A stretch of DNA of 64,000 bases, from contig NZ_CP045889.1 of assembly GCF_020541225.1 (NCBI RefSeq), positions 558,001 through 622,000 of the forward strand, read 5' to 3'. Origin of the DNA: Candidatus Steffania adelgidicola. Lineage in GTDB: Bacteria; Pseudomonadota; Gammaproteobacteria; Enterobacterales; Enterobacteriaceae. Positions 35,084 to 49,441 of this stretch are shown in pieces (position 1 is the first letter of the stretch; the number at the start of each line of letters is the position of its first letter). Under the pieces are notes generated by a model. That model did no database searches and had not been told where the DNA came from. It saw only the letters and a list, made by a program, of their open reading frames with translations. The position numbers were made by a program, and so were the translations under genes.

Positions 35084-36057
35084 AACGTCGCTGATTGCTA
35101 TCCATATGGATAGCAGCGCATCACTTATAGTTAGAATCATAAAAAAATCCTGCTTTTATAGTTTGCTCTATTGCTCATTAACCTGCTCTTCATCATTATC
35201 AGCGTGAACAGGAAAAAAAAATTAGAATTTATTACTAATATCAGATATTGTCAATGACACTATAATATATAGTAAACAACATTGGTGCATAAAACGATAT
35301 ATTTAATCAGTTTATTAGATACTGACTTAATATAAAGTCGATATCCTAAATATATCTGTAATAACAACCAAGCAGATTATCACGTTTATATTTTTCAGCT
35401 TGACTGGGATTTCTTGTTTTTTTCAGTATTGTTTTTTATTGAGTACAGTTCAATAGCGATATTGAGTTATTTAGACTAAATAGCATAAGGAGGGTATTGG
35501 TCGAGCTAAGACTAAAAGATAGCGGTAATTCACACTAAATTATTGATTTTACTATATATAATCTTGTCTATTACATATAGATATCTAAATCCTCCTGCTG
35601 TTATAAATCAAGAATTAATTAAACATCCTCCTATTTAGTCTAGGTATAGACACTTCATTAGCTAGTGTATTGATATACAGCTTAAATATATATAATCTAT
35701 TGTGCTCTAAATTCGTAGATAGTTTTTATCATCTGGACTTAATGGGGTTCTGTAACATGCTGTTCTTATTAATCATAATATGTAAACACCAGTTGATACA
35801 CTAGATAAGTAATCGAATACCATGAGAGATAAACCAGTAGGGGCTTTACCATTTATGGCTAAATTATCTTTTTATGAAATATAGTCTCCATTTTTATTTT
35901 TATTTTTATCTATATCACCTATAAACTTAGCAGTAGAAAGATGTTGGCGCTGGGGTATTTTGAGTATAAAATTAAATTGCGTTTATTCAATGACGGGACT
36001 GCCTTACCAGCTGGACCCGTTTTTATATTGTTTACTATGAATTATATTTCTGACATT

Positions 36058-36083
36058 GTCTCTCCTTGATAACAAGGAGAGAC
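36058..36083. terminator. perfect 11-bp hairpin in the gene desert
   Basis: GTCTCTCCTTG (36058-36068), loop ATAA, CAAGGAGAGAC (36073-36083). A run of six T's lies 10 nt downstream on the plus strand. It lies 840 nt beyond the cls stop on the other strand, and its function is unknown. Confidence 0.5.
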
Positions 36084-36922
36084 TGATCGCTGATTTTTTC
36101 AGAAATAACGCTATATATAGAATTCTATTCTCAAAAAGAATTCGTTAAGTTTTTTCTTAGCAATCTTTTTTATCAGGCCAAACAGGATATGTATCTTATT
36201 CCATATAATAGTAGTTGATAAGAAAACCATGTAATTAGAATTTACTAAATAATTGACTATTCATGCATTTTAATATGTGTTATAGTAAACATTTATATTA
36301 TATACTGTTGGAATGATAAAGCGGATGATATTTAATTGAATTTTTAATTTTTAGTGAGAATCTTATCATGTTTATCGGGAATTCTTAAAAAGACTTTCTA
36401 GTGTTATTGATGCTAGTGAGACGATTCAAAAAAAAGTATTTTGGTACTAGAAATCAGAATTAATATCGTTAATGTGTTTAAAACAATCTTATCAATTGAT
36501 CCTCTTAAATATAAGAAAATTTTGAAAATCGTTATCTCTTCTACAGAAGAGGAATAATAGCAGTATACGTTGAACAAATAATCTTCTCACTCAGTATTTC
36601 TCATTTATGATTGCATTAGATTCAGTGGCCTGAATTTGTTTTTTTTGAAACAATAATATATAAATATGATGGGAATTATTGATCTTAGTGAGTTAATGGA
36701 AATCACTTTCCATATCATCAATATGTGTTCTGTTTTTAAGGAAAACTAAGTTTTCTCACTTCTAGAAGAACAACATATAACTATATGTTATGAATTGATA
36801 TTATATATGATGCATCACAGGAAATAGCAATGATCTGTTTCGCATTTCATAGGTAAAAGTTGAAATTAAAAGAACACAGGTCTTTTAAAAAACGTATTGT
36901 GATCTATTTGTTTCAGATACGA

Positions 36923-38383
36923 TTATAGCAAGGGACTAAAGAAGTAGAATAGCCTTTCGATAATACGCTGCCAGTAGGGTCGATTAGACCAGATTGTCGC
37001 TTCGATCAGCTGTGATCGGGCCAAATAATCTTCTTGCACCCTAGCTAAATCGTAGCCGAAAGCATTATGATCAATGACTAGTGTGATCTCAAAATTCAGC
37101 CAAAGGCTGCGCATATCTAGATTTACCGTGCCTACAAGACTTAACTGCCGATCTACCAGGACACTTTTAGTATGCAGTAGACCGCCTTCAAACTGATGTA
37201 TCAACACGCCGGCTTCTAGTAACTCGGAAAAAAATGCTCGACTAGCCCAATTCACTAGTATTGAATCGTTATGGCGTGGAACGATAATATGCACTTCTAC
37301 ACCACGCTGTGCTGCAGTACAAATGGCCTGAAGCAAATCATCGCTTGGTATTAAGTATGGTGTTGTCATGACTAATGTTTTACGTGCCGAATAAATAGAG
37401 ATAAGCAACGCTTGATGGATTACGCCTTCGGGGGAACCTGGACCTGAGGCAATGACTTGAATACTATTATGGTCTTCAGTTGGCTTAAAAGGTATTAGGT
37501 TGGTATTTAAAGATGGAAGAATATGCTCACCAGTTTCTATTGCCCAATCACATGCAAAAATGATACCCATAGCTCTAGCCACGGGTCCTTCCATGCGCGC
37601 CATGATATCGATCCACTGGCCAACACCAGCATCTTGTTTGAAAAGACGCGGATCAACCATATTCATGCTGCCGCTATAGGCAATATAATTGTCAATTAGT
37701 ACCATTTTGCGATGCTGACGTAAATCCATGCGCCTTAGAAATACGCGCAAGATGCTTACGTGAAGCGCCTCTACCACATGTACTCCAGCATCGCGCATAA
37801 GTGCGGGATAGGGACTACGAAAAAAACTTAAACTGCCGGCCGAGTCAAGCATTAGCCGACAACGAACGCCTCGTCGAGAAGAAGCCATTAATGCTTCACC
37901 AACCTGCTCTACTAGGCCACCCGATTGCCAAACATAAAATACTATCTCAATATTATTTTTTGCCAGGGTGATATCGTGAATCAGCGATTTTAGTGCATCA
38001 TCAGCACTAGTGAGTAGTTGTATCCCATTACCTTTTAGACCACCCATTCCCTGCCTGTGCTCACATAGCTGCAATACGGAGCGAGCTACTTCGCTACTTC
38101 TATTAGTGAAAAGACACGGAGTGCCTTTCATGTCTTCCATCCATTTAGCAGCTGAAGGCCAGAACGCTTTGCTACGTTCAGCGCGGCGTTTACCTAAATT
38201 GAGTTCTCCGAATAATAGATAAGTAATGATTCCGACTAGGGGTAGAATATAGATGATCAGCAGCCAAGCCATAGAAGAGGGAACCGCTCGCCTTTTTATC
38301 ATTACCTTCAAGGTTACACCTGCGATCAACAACCAATAGCCAAATAGCAATAGCCAGTTGATTACGGTATAAAAGGTCATCAT
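36923..38383 (-). CDS. clsA: cardiolipin synthase A
   Basis: Inner-membrane phospholipase-D-family enzyme that makes cardiolipin from two phosphatidylglycerols. The 486 residues equal E. coli ClsA. Two N-terminal membrane segments (about 8-28 and 38-58) precede the two catalytic HKD motifs, [18 protein letters not shown] and [20 protein letters not shown]; the C-terminus [10 protein letters not shown] is invariant. The open frame continues upstream to a TTG at 38398, but the first ATG of the pair at 38383 lines up exactly with the E. coli start. No good Shine-Dalgarno is visible for either. The gene stands alone between spacers of 3.8 and 2.0 kb. Confidence 0.94.
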   Translation of the reverse strand: MMTFYTVINWLLLFGYWLLIAGVTLKVMIKRRAVPSSMAWLLIIYILPLVGIITYLLFGELNLGKRRAERSKAFWPSAAKWMEDMKGTPCLFTNRSSEVARSVLQLCEHRQGMGGLKGNGIQLLTSADDALKSLIHDITLAKNNIEIVFYVWQSGGLVEQVGEALMASSRRGVRCRLMLDSAGSLSFFRSPYPALMRDAGVHVVEALHVSILRVFLRRMDLRQHRKMVLIDNYIAYSGSMNMVDPRLFKQDAGVGQWIDIMARMEGPVARAMGIIFACDWAIETGEHILPSLNTNLIPFKPTEDHNSIQVIASGPGSPEGVIHQALLISIYSARKTLVMTTPYLIPSDDLLQAICTAAQRGVEVHIIVPRHNDSILVNWASRAFFSELLEAGVLIHQFEGGLLHTKSVLVDRQLSLVGTVNLDMRSLWLNFEITLVIDHNAFGYDLARVQEDYLARSQLIEATIWSNRPYWQRIIERLFYFFSPLL

Positions 38384-41255
<2,872 letters not shown>

Positions 41256-42502
41256 CGCTGTTAAAGTAAACTGAGAAGGCAAGCAAATACCATGTTCTCA
41301 GCACCTTACGAATACCAATAAAGTACCACTACTTACCGATAAGTAACTTCGGTATTATTAGTCATATATTAATTAAATCACCACATAGTCACCAGACTAT
41401 AGAGAGGCAGTCTAATGTTTTAAACAATTAATATAAATGCGTATTCATTGATACACTAAGTATAGTTTATCGAACACGTACCTTATCAAATAAGGGTTGC
41501 CCTACCTACTTTGATTCCTGTTACCTAGCAACCTCACTGATTTTATAGTCCTCCTCACATAAAACACCAAGATATATTAACCTCTATTGAATTAGTAAAG
41601 TACTTGGTGAAATTTTATTGTGTAATGTTACGAATAACAAGATACTCATAACCAGATCTCTAAGAGATTTAAGCTAAAGTAAATCATTGGGACGATATAT
41701 GTCCATAGACAAGTAACATATAGCCCTAAGATCAGATTGGTACTTTATGTGAGTCATTAGCTTGCATCGACGAATGCTAAGAATTAGCGACTATCTGAAG
41801 AGAAATAGATTAAAAGCAACAAACGCCGGTTGTCTGATAGATCACATTTAAGTTTGCCGTTATTGACAGATTCTGATGTGTTCTTAACACAGCTATATTC
41901 TTTCAATTTTTCAATTTTATTGACGTTAATCTAATGATTACAAGTCAACATCTAACTTCGCTATTTTTCAATCAGACTTAAAACGTAATGAACATAGGAA
42001 AAGAGTAAAAAATATGTATGAAATACAGCTGAAAATACCACATCCATCACAAAAAAATCAAAAAAACAACAAAATTAAATGATTGACATCTTGATTATGG
42101 AACTTGATAGGTTTTAGTGTCTTTACTGAGAATTTTTCATGATTATGCATAGCTATAAAGCTATGGGAGAAATTTTCGGATAGTTATATCGCCTATAACA
42201 ATTTAATCACTACGACAGTCACAATCCACCAGATTAATCAATAGATGAATGTTAAATACTATTTAAAGAAAATATATCCTAGATGATAGGTATAGCAGAT
42301 CGGAAAACTATTGGATGTCATCCCATGATGACATATCTTAATAGCACAAAGAAAGTTCTTCTTTCTTAAAGGAAGAAAAACCTAATCAGAAGTAGATCAA
42401 GATCTGCATCTTTATCACTTATAAACCGAGTTTGTTGCACTTCGTTTCTTTTACTGAATTTTTCTGATAACATCAATAAAATATTCTATTTTGGAATAAA
42501 CA
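41256..42502. other. 1.2-kb spacer between kdsA and xthA
   Basis: AT-rich sequence with no remnant, hairpin or motif that I could recognise. Confidence 0.4.
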
Positions 42503-43309
42503 ATGAAGTTTGTTTCATTTAATATCAATGGGATACGTGCACACCTTCATCAGCTTAAAGCAATTATTTCGACATTAAACCCAGATTTTATTGGTTTACA
42601 AGAAACTAAAGTTCACGATGATATGTTTCCAATCGAAGCAATAGCAGATTACGATTATAATCTTTACTACCATGGTCAGAAAAGCCACTATGGTGTGGCA
42701 TTATTTAGTCGACAAAAGCCGTTAGCTATTCGTCGAGGCTTTAGTACGGATAGTGCTGAAGCACAGCGCCGTATTATCATGGCTGATTATGTTTTACCTA
42801 AAGGAATTTTGACGGTGGTTAATGGCTACTTCCCTCAGGGTGAAAACCGTAATCATCCCATAAAATTTCCAGCTAAAGAACGTTTTTACCGTGATCTTCA
42901 AAAATATGTGCAGGACAATCATAATGATAAATCTCTGCTTCTTATTATGGGGGATATGAATATCACCCCTACGGATCTAGATGTTGGTATCGGTGAAGAA
43001 AACCGTAAGCGCTGGCTTCGTGCTGGAAAGTGCGCTTTCTTGCCTGAAGAGAGGGCTTGGATACAACGCTTGTTGGCATGGGGTTTAGTCGATATGTACC
43101 GTTTGAGTCATCCAGATACTAATAATTGCTACTCTTGGTTTGACTATCGTTCTCGTGGCTTTGATAAAAACTATGGTCTTCGTATTGATTTATTATTAGC
43201 CTCGCGCCCGCTAGCGGCATCTGTGAAGACGACGGGTATTGATTATACTATCCGATCTATGGAGAGACCGTCTGATCACGCGGCTGTATGGGTGGATTTT
43301 GATTTATAA
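42503..43309 (+). CDS. xthA: exodeoxyribonuclease III (AP endonuclease)
   Basis: Main apurinic/apyrimidinic endonuclease and 3' repair diesterase of base-excision repair. The 268 residues equal E. coli XthA. Catalytic residues are all in place: Asn7 (SFNINGIR), Glu34 (LQETKVHDD), Asp151/Asn153 ([10 protein letters not shown]), Asp229 (LRIDLLLAS) and His259 ([11 protein letters not shown]). A TGGA-type ribosome site precedes the ATG. The stop codon lies inside the left arm of a 12-bp hairpin. Confidence 0.96.
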   Translation: MKFVSFNINGIRAHLHQLKAIISTLNPDFIGLQETKVHDDMFPIEAIADYDYNLYYHGQKSHYGVALFSRQKPLAIRRGFSTDSAEAQRRIIMADYVLPKGILTVVNGYFPQGENRNHPIKFPAKERFYRDLQKYVQDNHNDKSLLLIMGDMNITPTDLDVGIGEENRKRWLRAGKCAFLPEERAWIQRLLAWGLVDMYRLSHPDTNNCYSWFDYRSRGFDKNYGLRIDLLLASRPLAASVKTTGIDYTIRSMERPSDHAAVWVDFDL

Positions 43310-43350
43310 AATCCATCATAAATCAGGTAATCTCATTCTGGATTTTATAA
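43304..43350 (+). terminator. 12-bp hairpin overlapping the xthA stop codon
   Basis: TTATAAAATCCA (43304-43315) pairs perfectly with TGGATTTTATAA (43339-43350), 23-nt loop. The left arm includes the xthA TAA at 43307-43309. It may be a 3'-end processing or protection structure; there is no T-run. Confidence 0.5.
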
Positions 43351-44310
43351 GATGATTAAATATTTGATTTAATACATGATGGGACTTTGTCAGTGTATTC
43401 ATATATAAATCATATGTAAGAAATGTGATGCACAGTTAGCATTGTCATGCTAATGAACAGCTAAAAATTAAGTTTGTTGATATCTTTAATGCTATAATAT
43501 GGTGTAGAGCACTATCTAAATCACTAAAAATGACAAGATGCAATCTTCTAAGATTTAAAGAAAAATCAACAAAATAAGTTGTTTAGCAATTATATTCGAA
43601 TGAATTCACCCCCTCATTGATTATCATCAGATAATAAGATACAGCTATTAAATAGCAATAAATGCTTTTATTAAACTAATGAAATATACTTATGTCTATC
43701 GTGGATAGACAGCCTGTTTATAAAATATCTTTAGATTAATCTAATTATGCAGTAATAAAAAACACAAAAAGATAGAGTTGTTTAACTTAAATATACATAT
43801 CCGGATTCAAGTTGTTTGCGGAAAAATATACACTTTAAAACTAAATATAATGCATAAAATAAAGTATTGGATCATCTCTTGGCATCTATCTCATATTAAT
43901 AAATGTGAATTTGAATTAAATTTTATTTCCACAATATCATAATATTTTTATCCCGTTAAAAGTATAGCAAAATGTCTTAATTAATAATTGATTCTATCCT
44001 AGATAAAAATGATAAACTGTCTATCGATAGGAAGATATAGAGATAAAATTTTTATAATTGTTTCTTGTATGTTTCCTAAAAGTGAATATTTTAATCCTGT
44101 CTATAAAAGTTCAAGAAATTAAAAAATTCGGTTTGTTGCATTCGATTATGCAGTTGTCTAAGAGGGAGGATATATCTTGTTTTTTTGGAAAAACAAACTA
44201 GAGTGGTTTATTTTTTACTGCGATAAATTATAAAAACATATTTTTTTGTTTTACTTCCATATTGAAGTATATATGTCAATACATAGCGGTATGTATAACA
44301 TCACTGTAGG
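43351..44310. other. spacer between xthA and minC
   Basis: About 1 kb of AT-rich sequence with no legible remnant. A perfect palindrome follows at its end. Confidence 0.4.
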
Positions 44311-44332
44311 GATATGATATATCATATCCCGT
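44311..44332. promoter_or_regulatory. perfect 22-bp palindrome upstream of minC
   Basis: The 22 bases from GGGATATGATA to TATCATATCCC read the same on both strands with no spacer. It lies about 50 nt upstream of the minC start, so it could be a protein-binding site in a 5' leader or the remains of a terminator of a lost upstream gene. No such site is known to me for minC. Confidence 0.4.
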
Positions 44333-44382
44333 GACACATCGGGAAATACATGTCTAAGACTGAGTCAAGGTAGATCTCTACA

Positions 44383-45066
44383 ATGCCAATTGAGTTGAAA
44401 GGGAGTAATTTTACTCTATCGGTAATTCATATACGTGATGATCAGCCAGAGAAAATTCGCCGGGCGATAGAGGAAAAAGTTGAACAAGCACCTGAATTTT
44501 TAAAAGAAGCGCCGGTTGTTATCAATGTCGCCGGTCTTGGGCGCGATCCTCCCTGGGAGGCTCTTTTACAGGCATTACTAGCTACTGGTTTACATTTAGT
44601 CGGTGTTAGTGGCTGCAATGACAGTAAACTAAAAAAGGCGATTGTTAGAAGTGGCCTTCCATTATTAACTGAAGGTAAAGTACTAAAGCGCATTGCTTCC
44701 CCAGCATCACTTAAAATGCAGCTTATTAACACTCCAGTGCGCTCTGGGCAACAAATTTATGCCCGTAACAGTGATCTAGTAGTCACGAGTAGTATCAGCG
44801 CTGGCGCTGAGCTTATTGCGGATGGCAATATACATATTTATGGCATGATGCGGGGTCGTGCATTAGCTGGTGCGTCAGGTGAAGGAGAGTGCCAGATATT
44901 CTGTACCCATCTCTTCCCCGAACTTTTATCGATTGCCGGCCAGTATTGGTTAAGTGATCAAATTCCGGCTGAGTATTTAGGTAAGGGCGCACGGTTATCT
45001 TTGCAGGATGGCACTCTAATTATTCATCCTTTAAATTTAACTATTCCTTCAAAGATCACTATATAG
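44383..45066 (+). CDS. minC: septum site-determining protein MinC
   Basis: Inhibitor of FtsZ assembly, normally recruited to the membrane and activated by MinD. The 227 residues keep the N-terminal FtsZ-binding domain ([28 protein letters not shown]), a short linker, and the MinD-binding beta-helix domain ([57 protein letters not shown]). The E. coli start MSNTPIEL seems to be split: ATG TCT AAG ACT at 44350-44361 (MSKT) is in frame, but 24 nt containing a TAG separate it from PIEL, so translation must begin at the ATG at 44383. The C-terminus extends nine residues past PLN. minD next to it is a wreck. Confidence 0.92.
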   Translation: MPIELKGSNFTLSVIHIRDDQPEKIRRAIEEKVEQAPEFLKEAPVVINVAGLGRDPPWEALLQALLATGLHLVGVSGCNDSKLKKAIVRSGLPLLTEGKVLKRIASPASLKMQLINTPVRSGQQIYARNSDLVVTSSISAGAELIADGNIHIYGMMRGRALAGASGEGECQIFCTHLFPELLSIAGQYWLSDQIPAEYLGKGARLSLQDGTLIIHPLNLTIPSKITI

Positions 45067-45104
45067 ACTCTCATTTAGTTTAAAAAACATCTCCTTGTAG
45101 ATCA

Positions 45105-45371
45105 ATGTGATAATAGTAATTATATGCTAAAAATTGAGTATGAGTAATGGTGTTGCATACGAATATTTTTTATTTTTTTGCTGATTTTTATTGGGGTTTA
45201 ATAAAATATAGATTGCGCGAATATGTTAATGAGAGATATGATCTGATTTATCAATATGAGTACTTGAGTATACGAAGTACTCGTAGTAAACGCGCTATGG
45301 ATTTTTTATATACTGTATCTATGACTTTATCTATGACTTTATCTGATAGCGTTTCTCATTTTAAAAAATGA
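45105..45371 (+). pseudogene. minD: minD remnant (septum site ATPase)
   Basis: Starts 38 nt after minC, as minD follows minC in E. coli. An ATG at 45105 is followed, after a small deletion, by VIIVII (MinD MARIIVVT). The Walker A region is destroyed. Later DFYWGL matches DFDIGLRNLDL, ERYDLIYQ matches the ERRVVYDFVNVIQ segment, and EYLSIRSTRSKRAMDFL matches ENLYILPASQTRDKDALT. The second half of the gene is not legible, and minE was not found. The fragment cannot encode an ATPase. Confidence 0.65.
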
Positions 45372-48329
45372 GGACTTTAGAAAAAATCTATTTCATTTAA
45401 ATACAGTAAAGTAATTCATCAAACTTTAATGTATGTATTTTATACACATGGAATGAATAATTCATGCATGAATATAGTGTGTTGTTTTAAATTAATTTCA
45501 CTATACGGATGGGAATATAATGTTTATCTACCTTATTGAGATTAATGATATTAATTCATATTAACACTTTATGTTGTATATACTAAGGCGTTTAGATCTA
45601 GCGTGACTAAATGTGGTTAGAGCATTACCATTATCAATGGATTATAAATATCAGCTAAGCTTGACAATAAACACTATCGTTTCTTTAAAAGAAATTCTCT
45701 TTTTATCTCTAGACAACATTTTCTATCTCTTAATGATTTATTTTCAGTTTTATTTAAAACATTTAAACGTCATCGATTCGTTTTCTAGATTAGAAGACTT
45801 CTTATGCTCTTCTTAAGAGAAACTATAAAATCCATTAGAACCACCTGATGAAATCCGTGAAGAAATAGGAAATATCTATCAGACGAGAGCTAAGTTAAGA
45901 ACAAATAATCTTTATATAAATTTAACTTTGGAATCCATGATCATTATATAAATATTTATTACTTAACTTTACTTGATTTAATTATGTCATTCTGACTCTA
46001 ATCCAATATCTATCTCTTACATAGAGATCTCTCTATAACATACTGGTTCATAGAGAGAAAATTTGGTTTTATGTTCATCTTGATAAAAGATCACTATTTA
46101 TATTAAATAAAATGATTGCGAAAAAAATGGAGATTCCTATCGAACAATACCCGTATTAAAAAAGGGTAACGTAGTTGCTTAAGTATCCGATTGGATGATT
46201 AAGATCTTTTAATTAGTAAAAACTGTTTTAAACAGTCCTTAAAAGGATACCATTAAAATCTAGTAGCTTAGACGTATCTATGGACGCAGCATCTAAAGAT
46301 GCTCTCTCTAAGAGAGATGATGAGCTCCATGCGAAATGAAATAGTATATATATTTCAATGGCATATCCTGACAAAGCCATCTCTAAGATGGAAAGTATGC
46401 CCCACTTCCATAGTGCCCTTTGCAGTAGAAAAATGTCATGGTCAAGGATAATCAGTACCTTTTAAAGGTGATATTTGGCATTATCGGGCTAGCCATATTC
46501 AACGTATCGCAATTAACGTAATCCATTGTCTCTATCGGATTTCTTATGACTTGGGTAAATCATGTGACGGGAATTTTTGTGTTTCGTATTTATAGAGTGC
46601 ACTATTAATAATCGTGACTAGTTACCAAAATAAACTTATTCATTACAATAACAGATGATATTTGTTAATAGCTTTTCAAGCTAAAAAATAGCATTATCAG
46701 TTCGATATACAGTATTCTTTACATTTAAAGTATTTTTTTTACTTACTATTGTAAAAATGACTAATATTCAGTCATCCCTTTCTGAAACCGATTCATGTTA
46801 TTGTGGCCCGTCCAAACAGTACTTGACAACCCGAGCAGTATTGATTAGATAGCAAACATATTGTTGAGTATGTTTAAACGACTGTTTCTCTTAGTATATC
46901 TATTCCGCATCGATTTCCTAAAGCTAAATAATTTCGCCCTGTTTAAACAATGGTTCTAGATCCATAACACTCGAGATAGTAAGAAGATTAACAAATTGCA
47001 TGGTTGATGTCTAAAAAATGACACAGTAGGTTGCGTAATTTTATATTCCGATAAATAATAGAAGGCTTGGTAAATCATATATTGCATAATTATATCAAGC
47101 GGTTGCCGTAATAGAAGATAAACATTGTGCCTATCTTACATTCATCCTCTATTTTTTCTGTGCTGTTATAGATGCGGTATAACATAAATACTAGGTGGTT
47201 TTCTATTAGGAATAGATAGTGCGCAAGAATTGTTAATCAATTGTTACGTACCAATCTTGATTGGTAATTACAGAAGTCTTGATGATAGCGATTGTCGTTA
47301 GATTGTTATAGTTATTGAACCATATCAAAGGTAAACATTACTGGATAGGAAAATAGTTATAAACCTTGCGAGGTTAGATTAACCTAGATTTTTATACCCA
47401 TGTGTCAACGCATACCATGATTTAGGACGCCACCTATTTTCTGAATTTAAGGTTTTTTCAGAAAACCTATCCGATAAAACAACTAAGCGACCTAATTTCG
47501 ATGATATAGTCTAGAGTGGCAATATGTTATATATCTCATAAAGATTATCTTTTTTGTTTTTCATTGATATCTAGGTCTATTCACTTAAGTTTGGAATTAC
47601 TGAATCTGGAATGATGTGTTCCTAAATATTCTATTGTCCATGACCGTTTAGCTATTTTAAATGGAAAGATTGCTTCTCCGGGATATGCTCCAAGAGGAAA
47701 TATCATGATGAATAATTCTTATTCCCGGGTTATCACCAAGTTTTGGATCAAAGTTGTATTTAAAGTAAGTCACAAGATAGTGGAAAAATGGGCGTATTGT
47801 GATGGGTGTTCAAAAGAATCAATTTTTCAATGGAAACACTATGATAGTATTTGGATTAAAGTTGTATTTATCTATTGATAACAGATGACGTCGTCAATTT
47901 TTAATACAACCATATTACTTTCCTATGAAAAATATTGCCTCTCTTTTAAAGATGTGTAACGGTTAGACGTCAGTTGTTGTATTCGGGTTAATAATATTAA
48001 AATTGAATCGTTGTCTACTTAGTTTTGCAGTGGAAAAATATGAGACCTGCAGAAGAAAAAGGAATAGAAACATACTCTAATACCATTCCAATCTACGGAT
48101 ACAGTTATTTGGTAGGGAAGATGCAGTATTTTTTATAAATTTAGATAAAATCCTATAAATCTATCTTTTTAGCGGTTATAGGTAGATTGTGCAACTTGAT
48201 GTGATTTGATTGGGTTTTAAAAACCAAGACTGGAAGTAATAATCTCTTTTTCTACGCGATATATGCCATGTAGCTCTTACACTACTATTTTAGTATTGTT
48301 ACAGATAAGAGTGGAAAATAACAGATCGT
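45372..48329. other. 3-kb gene desert
   Basis: AT-rich sequence between the minD remnant and an unassigned open frame. I looked for the rest of minD, minE and neighbours of pckA in all frames and could not name any fragment. Confidence 0.4.
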
Positions 48330-48662
48330 TTGCGTGAGTTAAGTGATAATCCTGATATAGGAGAAAATTCATTTTTTACTTTATTTTTTTTTTACTTATA
48401 TAAAAATAGAATATGGTTAGACGATTGTATAAGTGTACAACAAAGCGTTAAAAACGAATATATTCATATTACTGAAGAATCTGAAATTATGCAGGATTGG
48501 TATGTCTGGATCTATAATGAGAAACGCCTTAGATTAATGTTAAAAAGTATAAGGCTATTTCAGCCTATCTTAGATAGGCAGACATTTACATATTCACGAT
48601 TCAAAAAATTACAGAATTTCATGCCATGTACTGTTTGGAAAAACATTACGGAAAATATTTAG
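48330..48662 (+). other. unassigned 110-codon open frame
   Basis: The longest open frame of the large spacers. The translation begins MRELSDNPDIGENSFF and includes ITEESEIMQDWYVWIYNEK and RLRLMLKSIRLFQ; it has a hydrophobic stretch (FFTLFFFYLY) and a basic C-terminal half. I do not recognise it, there is no clear ribosome-binding site, and it may be a chance frame or part of a decayed gene (the frame is open slightly upstream of the first start). Confidence 0.25.
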
Positions 48663-49441
48663 TATTGTTACTGATAGATTTGCAAAAAAAATATTTTTTG
48701 TAGAGAATTAAGTTCTCTACTACGAGTAGCATAGTTTGTAGGTGTGGATGCTATAGTTTTGTAGAAGAAACTTTATTAAAGTTGATGCATATTTAAAAGA
48801 GGGATAGATGGGCGTCTACCAGAATCGTGTCAAACAGCTAATCTAGCTATTGGTCATAGTGAAATCGTGACTAATAACAGAAATGCTTTTAACACGATTG
48901 AGGCAAGAACTTATCGCTGTTTGTATTTCTATGAGCTGATGGAAAAAGAAGATATCAATAGGAAAAATAGCGCGGTTATTTGCTGATTTTCTTTCGTCAG
49001 AATTAGACAAAAGATTTCTTGATATATTGGTGAGATCTGAAGGCGCGCAATATTGTTTCACTCTAGCGCTGTACTGATATGTTAATTATCTTCGACATAT
49101 TGGAACTCAACGACGCAATTGAAAAAAAATCAGGATGATTGATATGCACTATATTTTTGTTTTAATCTTATTAACATATTGTCTGAGACAATATCAGAAT
49201 TCTGGAGCGGTTGGCGTTAAAAGAAGATCTGTGACTAACCTATAGATTTCATCTATCAAGTCTGCTAGATAATTGCCTCTCTGGCAGCATATGTTAAGGT
49301 AATAACTTATTTTCCGGGGAATCATTTGGAGAATAATCTAAAGCTTCCAGGTCAGGTTAATCCTTGATTCATCTCTTGGCGAGCCCACCGCTCACCCCCT
49401 ATTTATCGCTAATAGTACTTATTGAACTAAGGAGCAGTGAC

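Larger units (their letters stand above)
33446..36922. other. 3.5-kb gene desert upstream of lolA
   Basis: Extremely AT-rich sequence without any credible intact gene. Its 3' end carries the ftsK remnant. Notable items inside are a perfect intrinsic terminator at 35054-35083, a second hairpin at 35097-35114 (GCTATCC/GGATAGC, 4-nt loop) and an 11-bp perfect hairpin at 36058-36083. A 78-codon open frame on the minus strand at 34904-35140 runs through the first two hairpins and resembles nothing I know. Confidence 0.5.

Noticed and set aside
34904-35140. 78-codon minus-strand frame in the gene desert
   Set aside because: It runs through both arms of a perfect terminator and an adjacent hairpin, has no ribosome site and matches nothing; better explained as structure plus chance.
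45147-45371. 74-codon open frame after minC as a new small gene
   Set aside because: Its residues line up with MinD segments (DFYWGL, STRSKRAMDFL), so it is part of the minD remnant.
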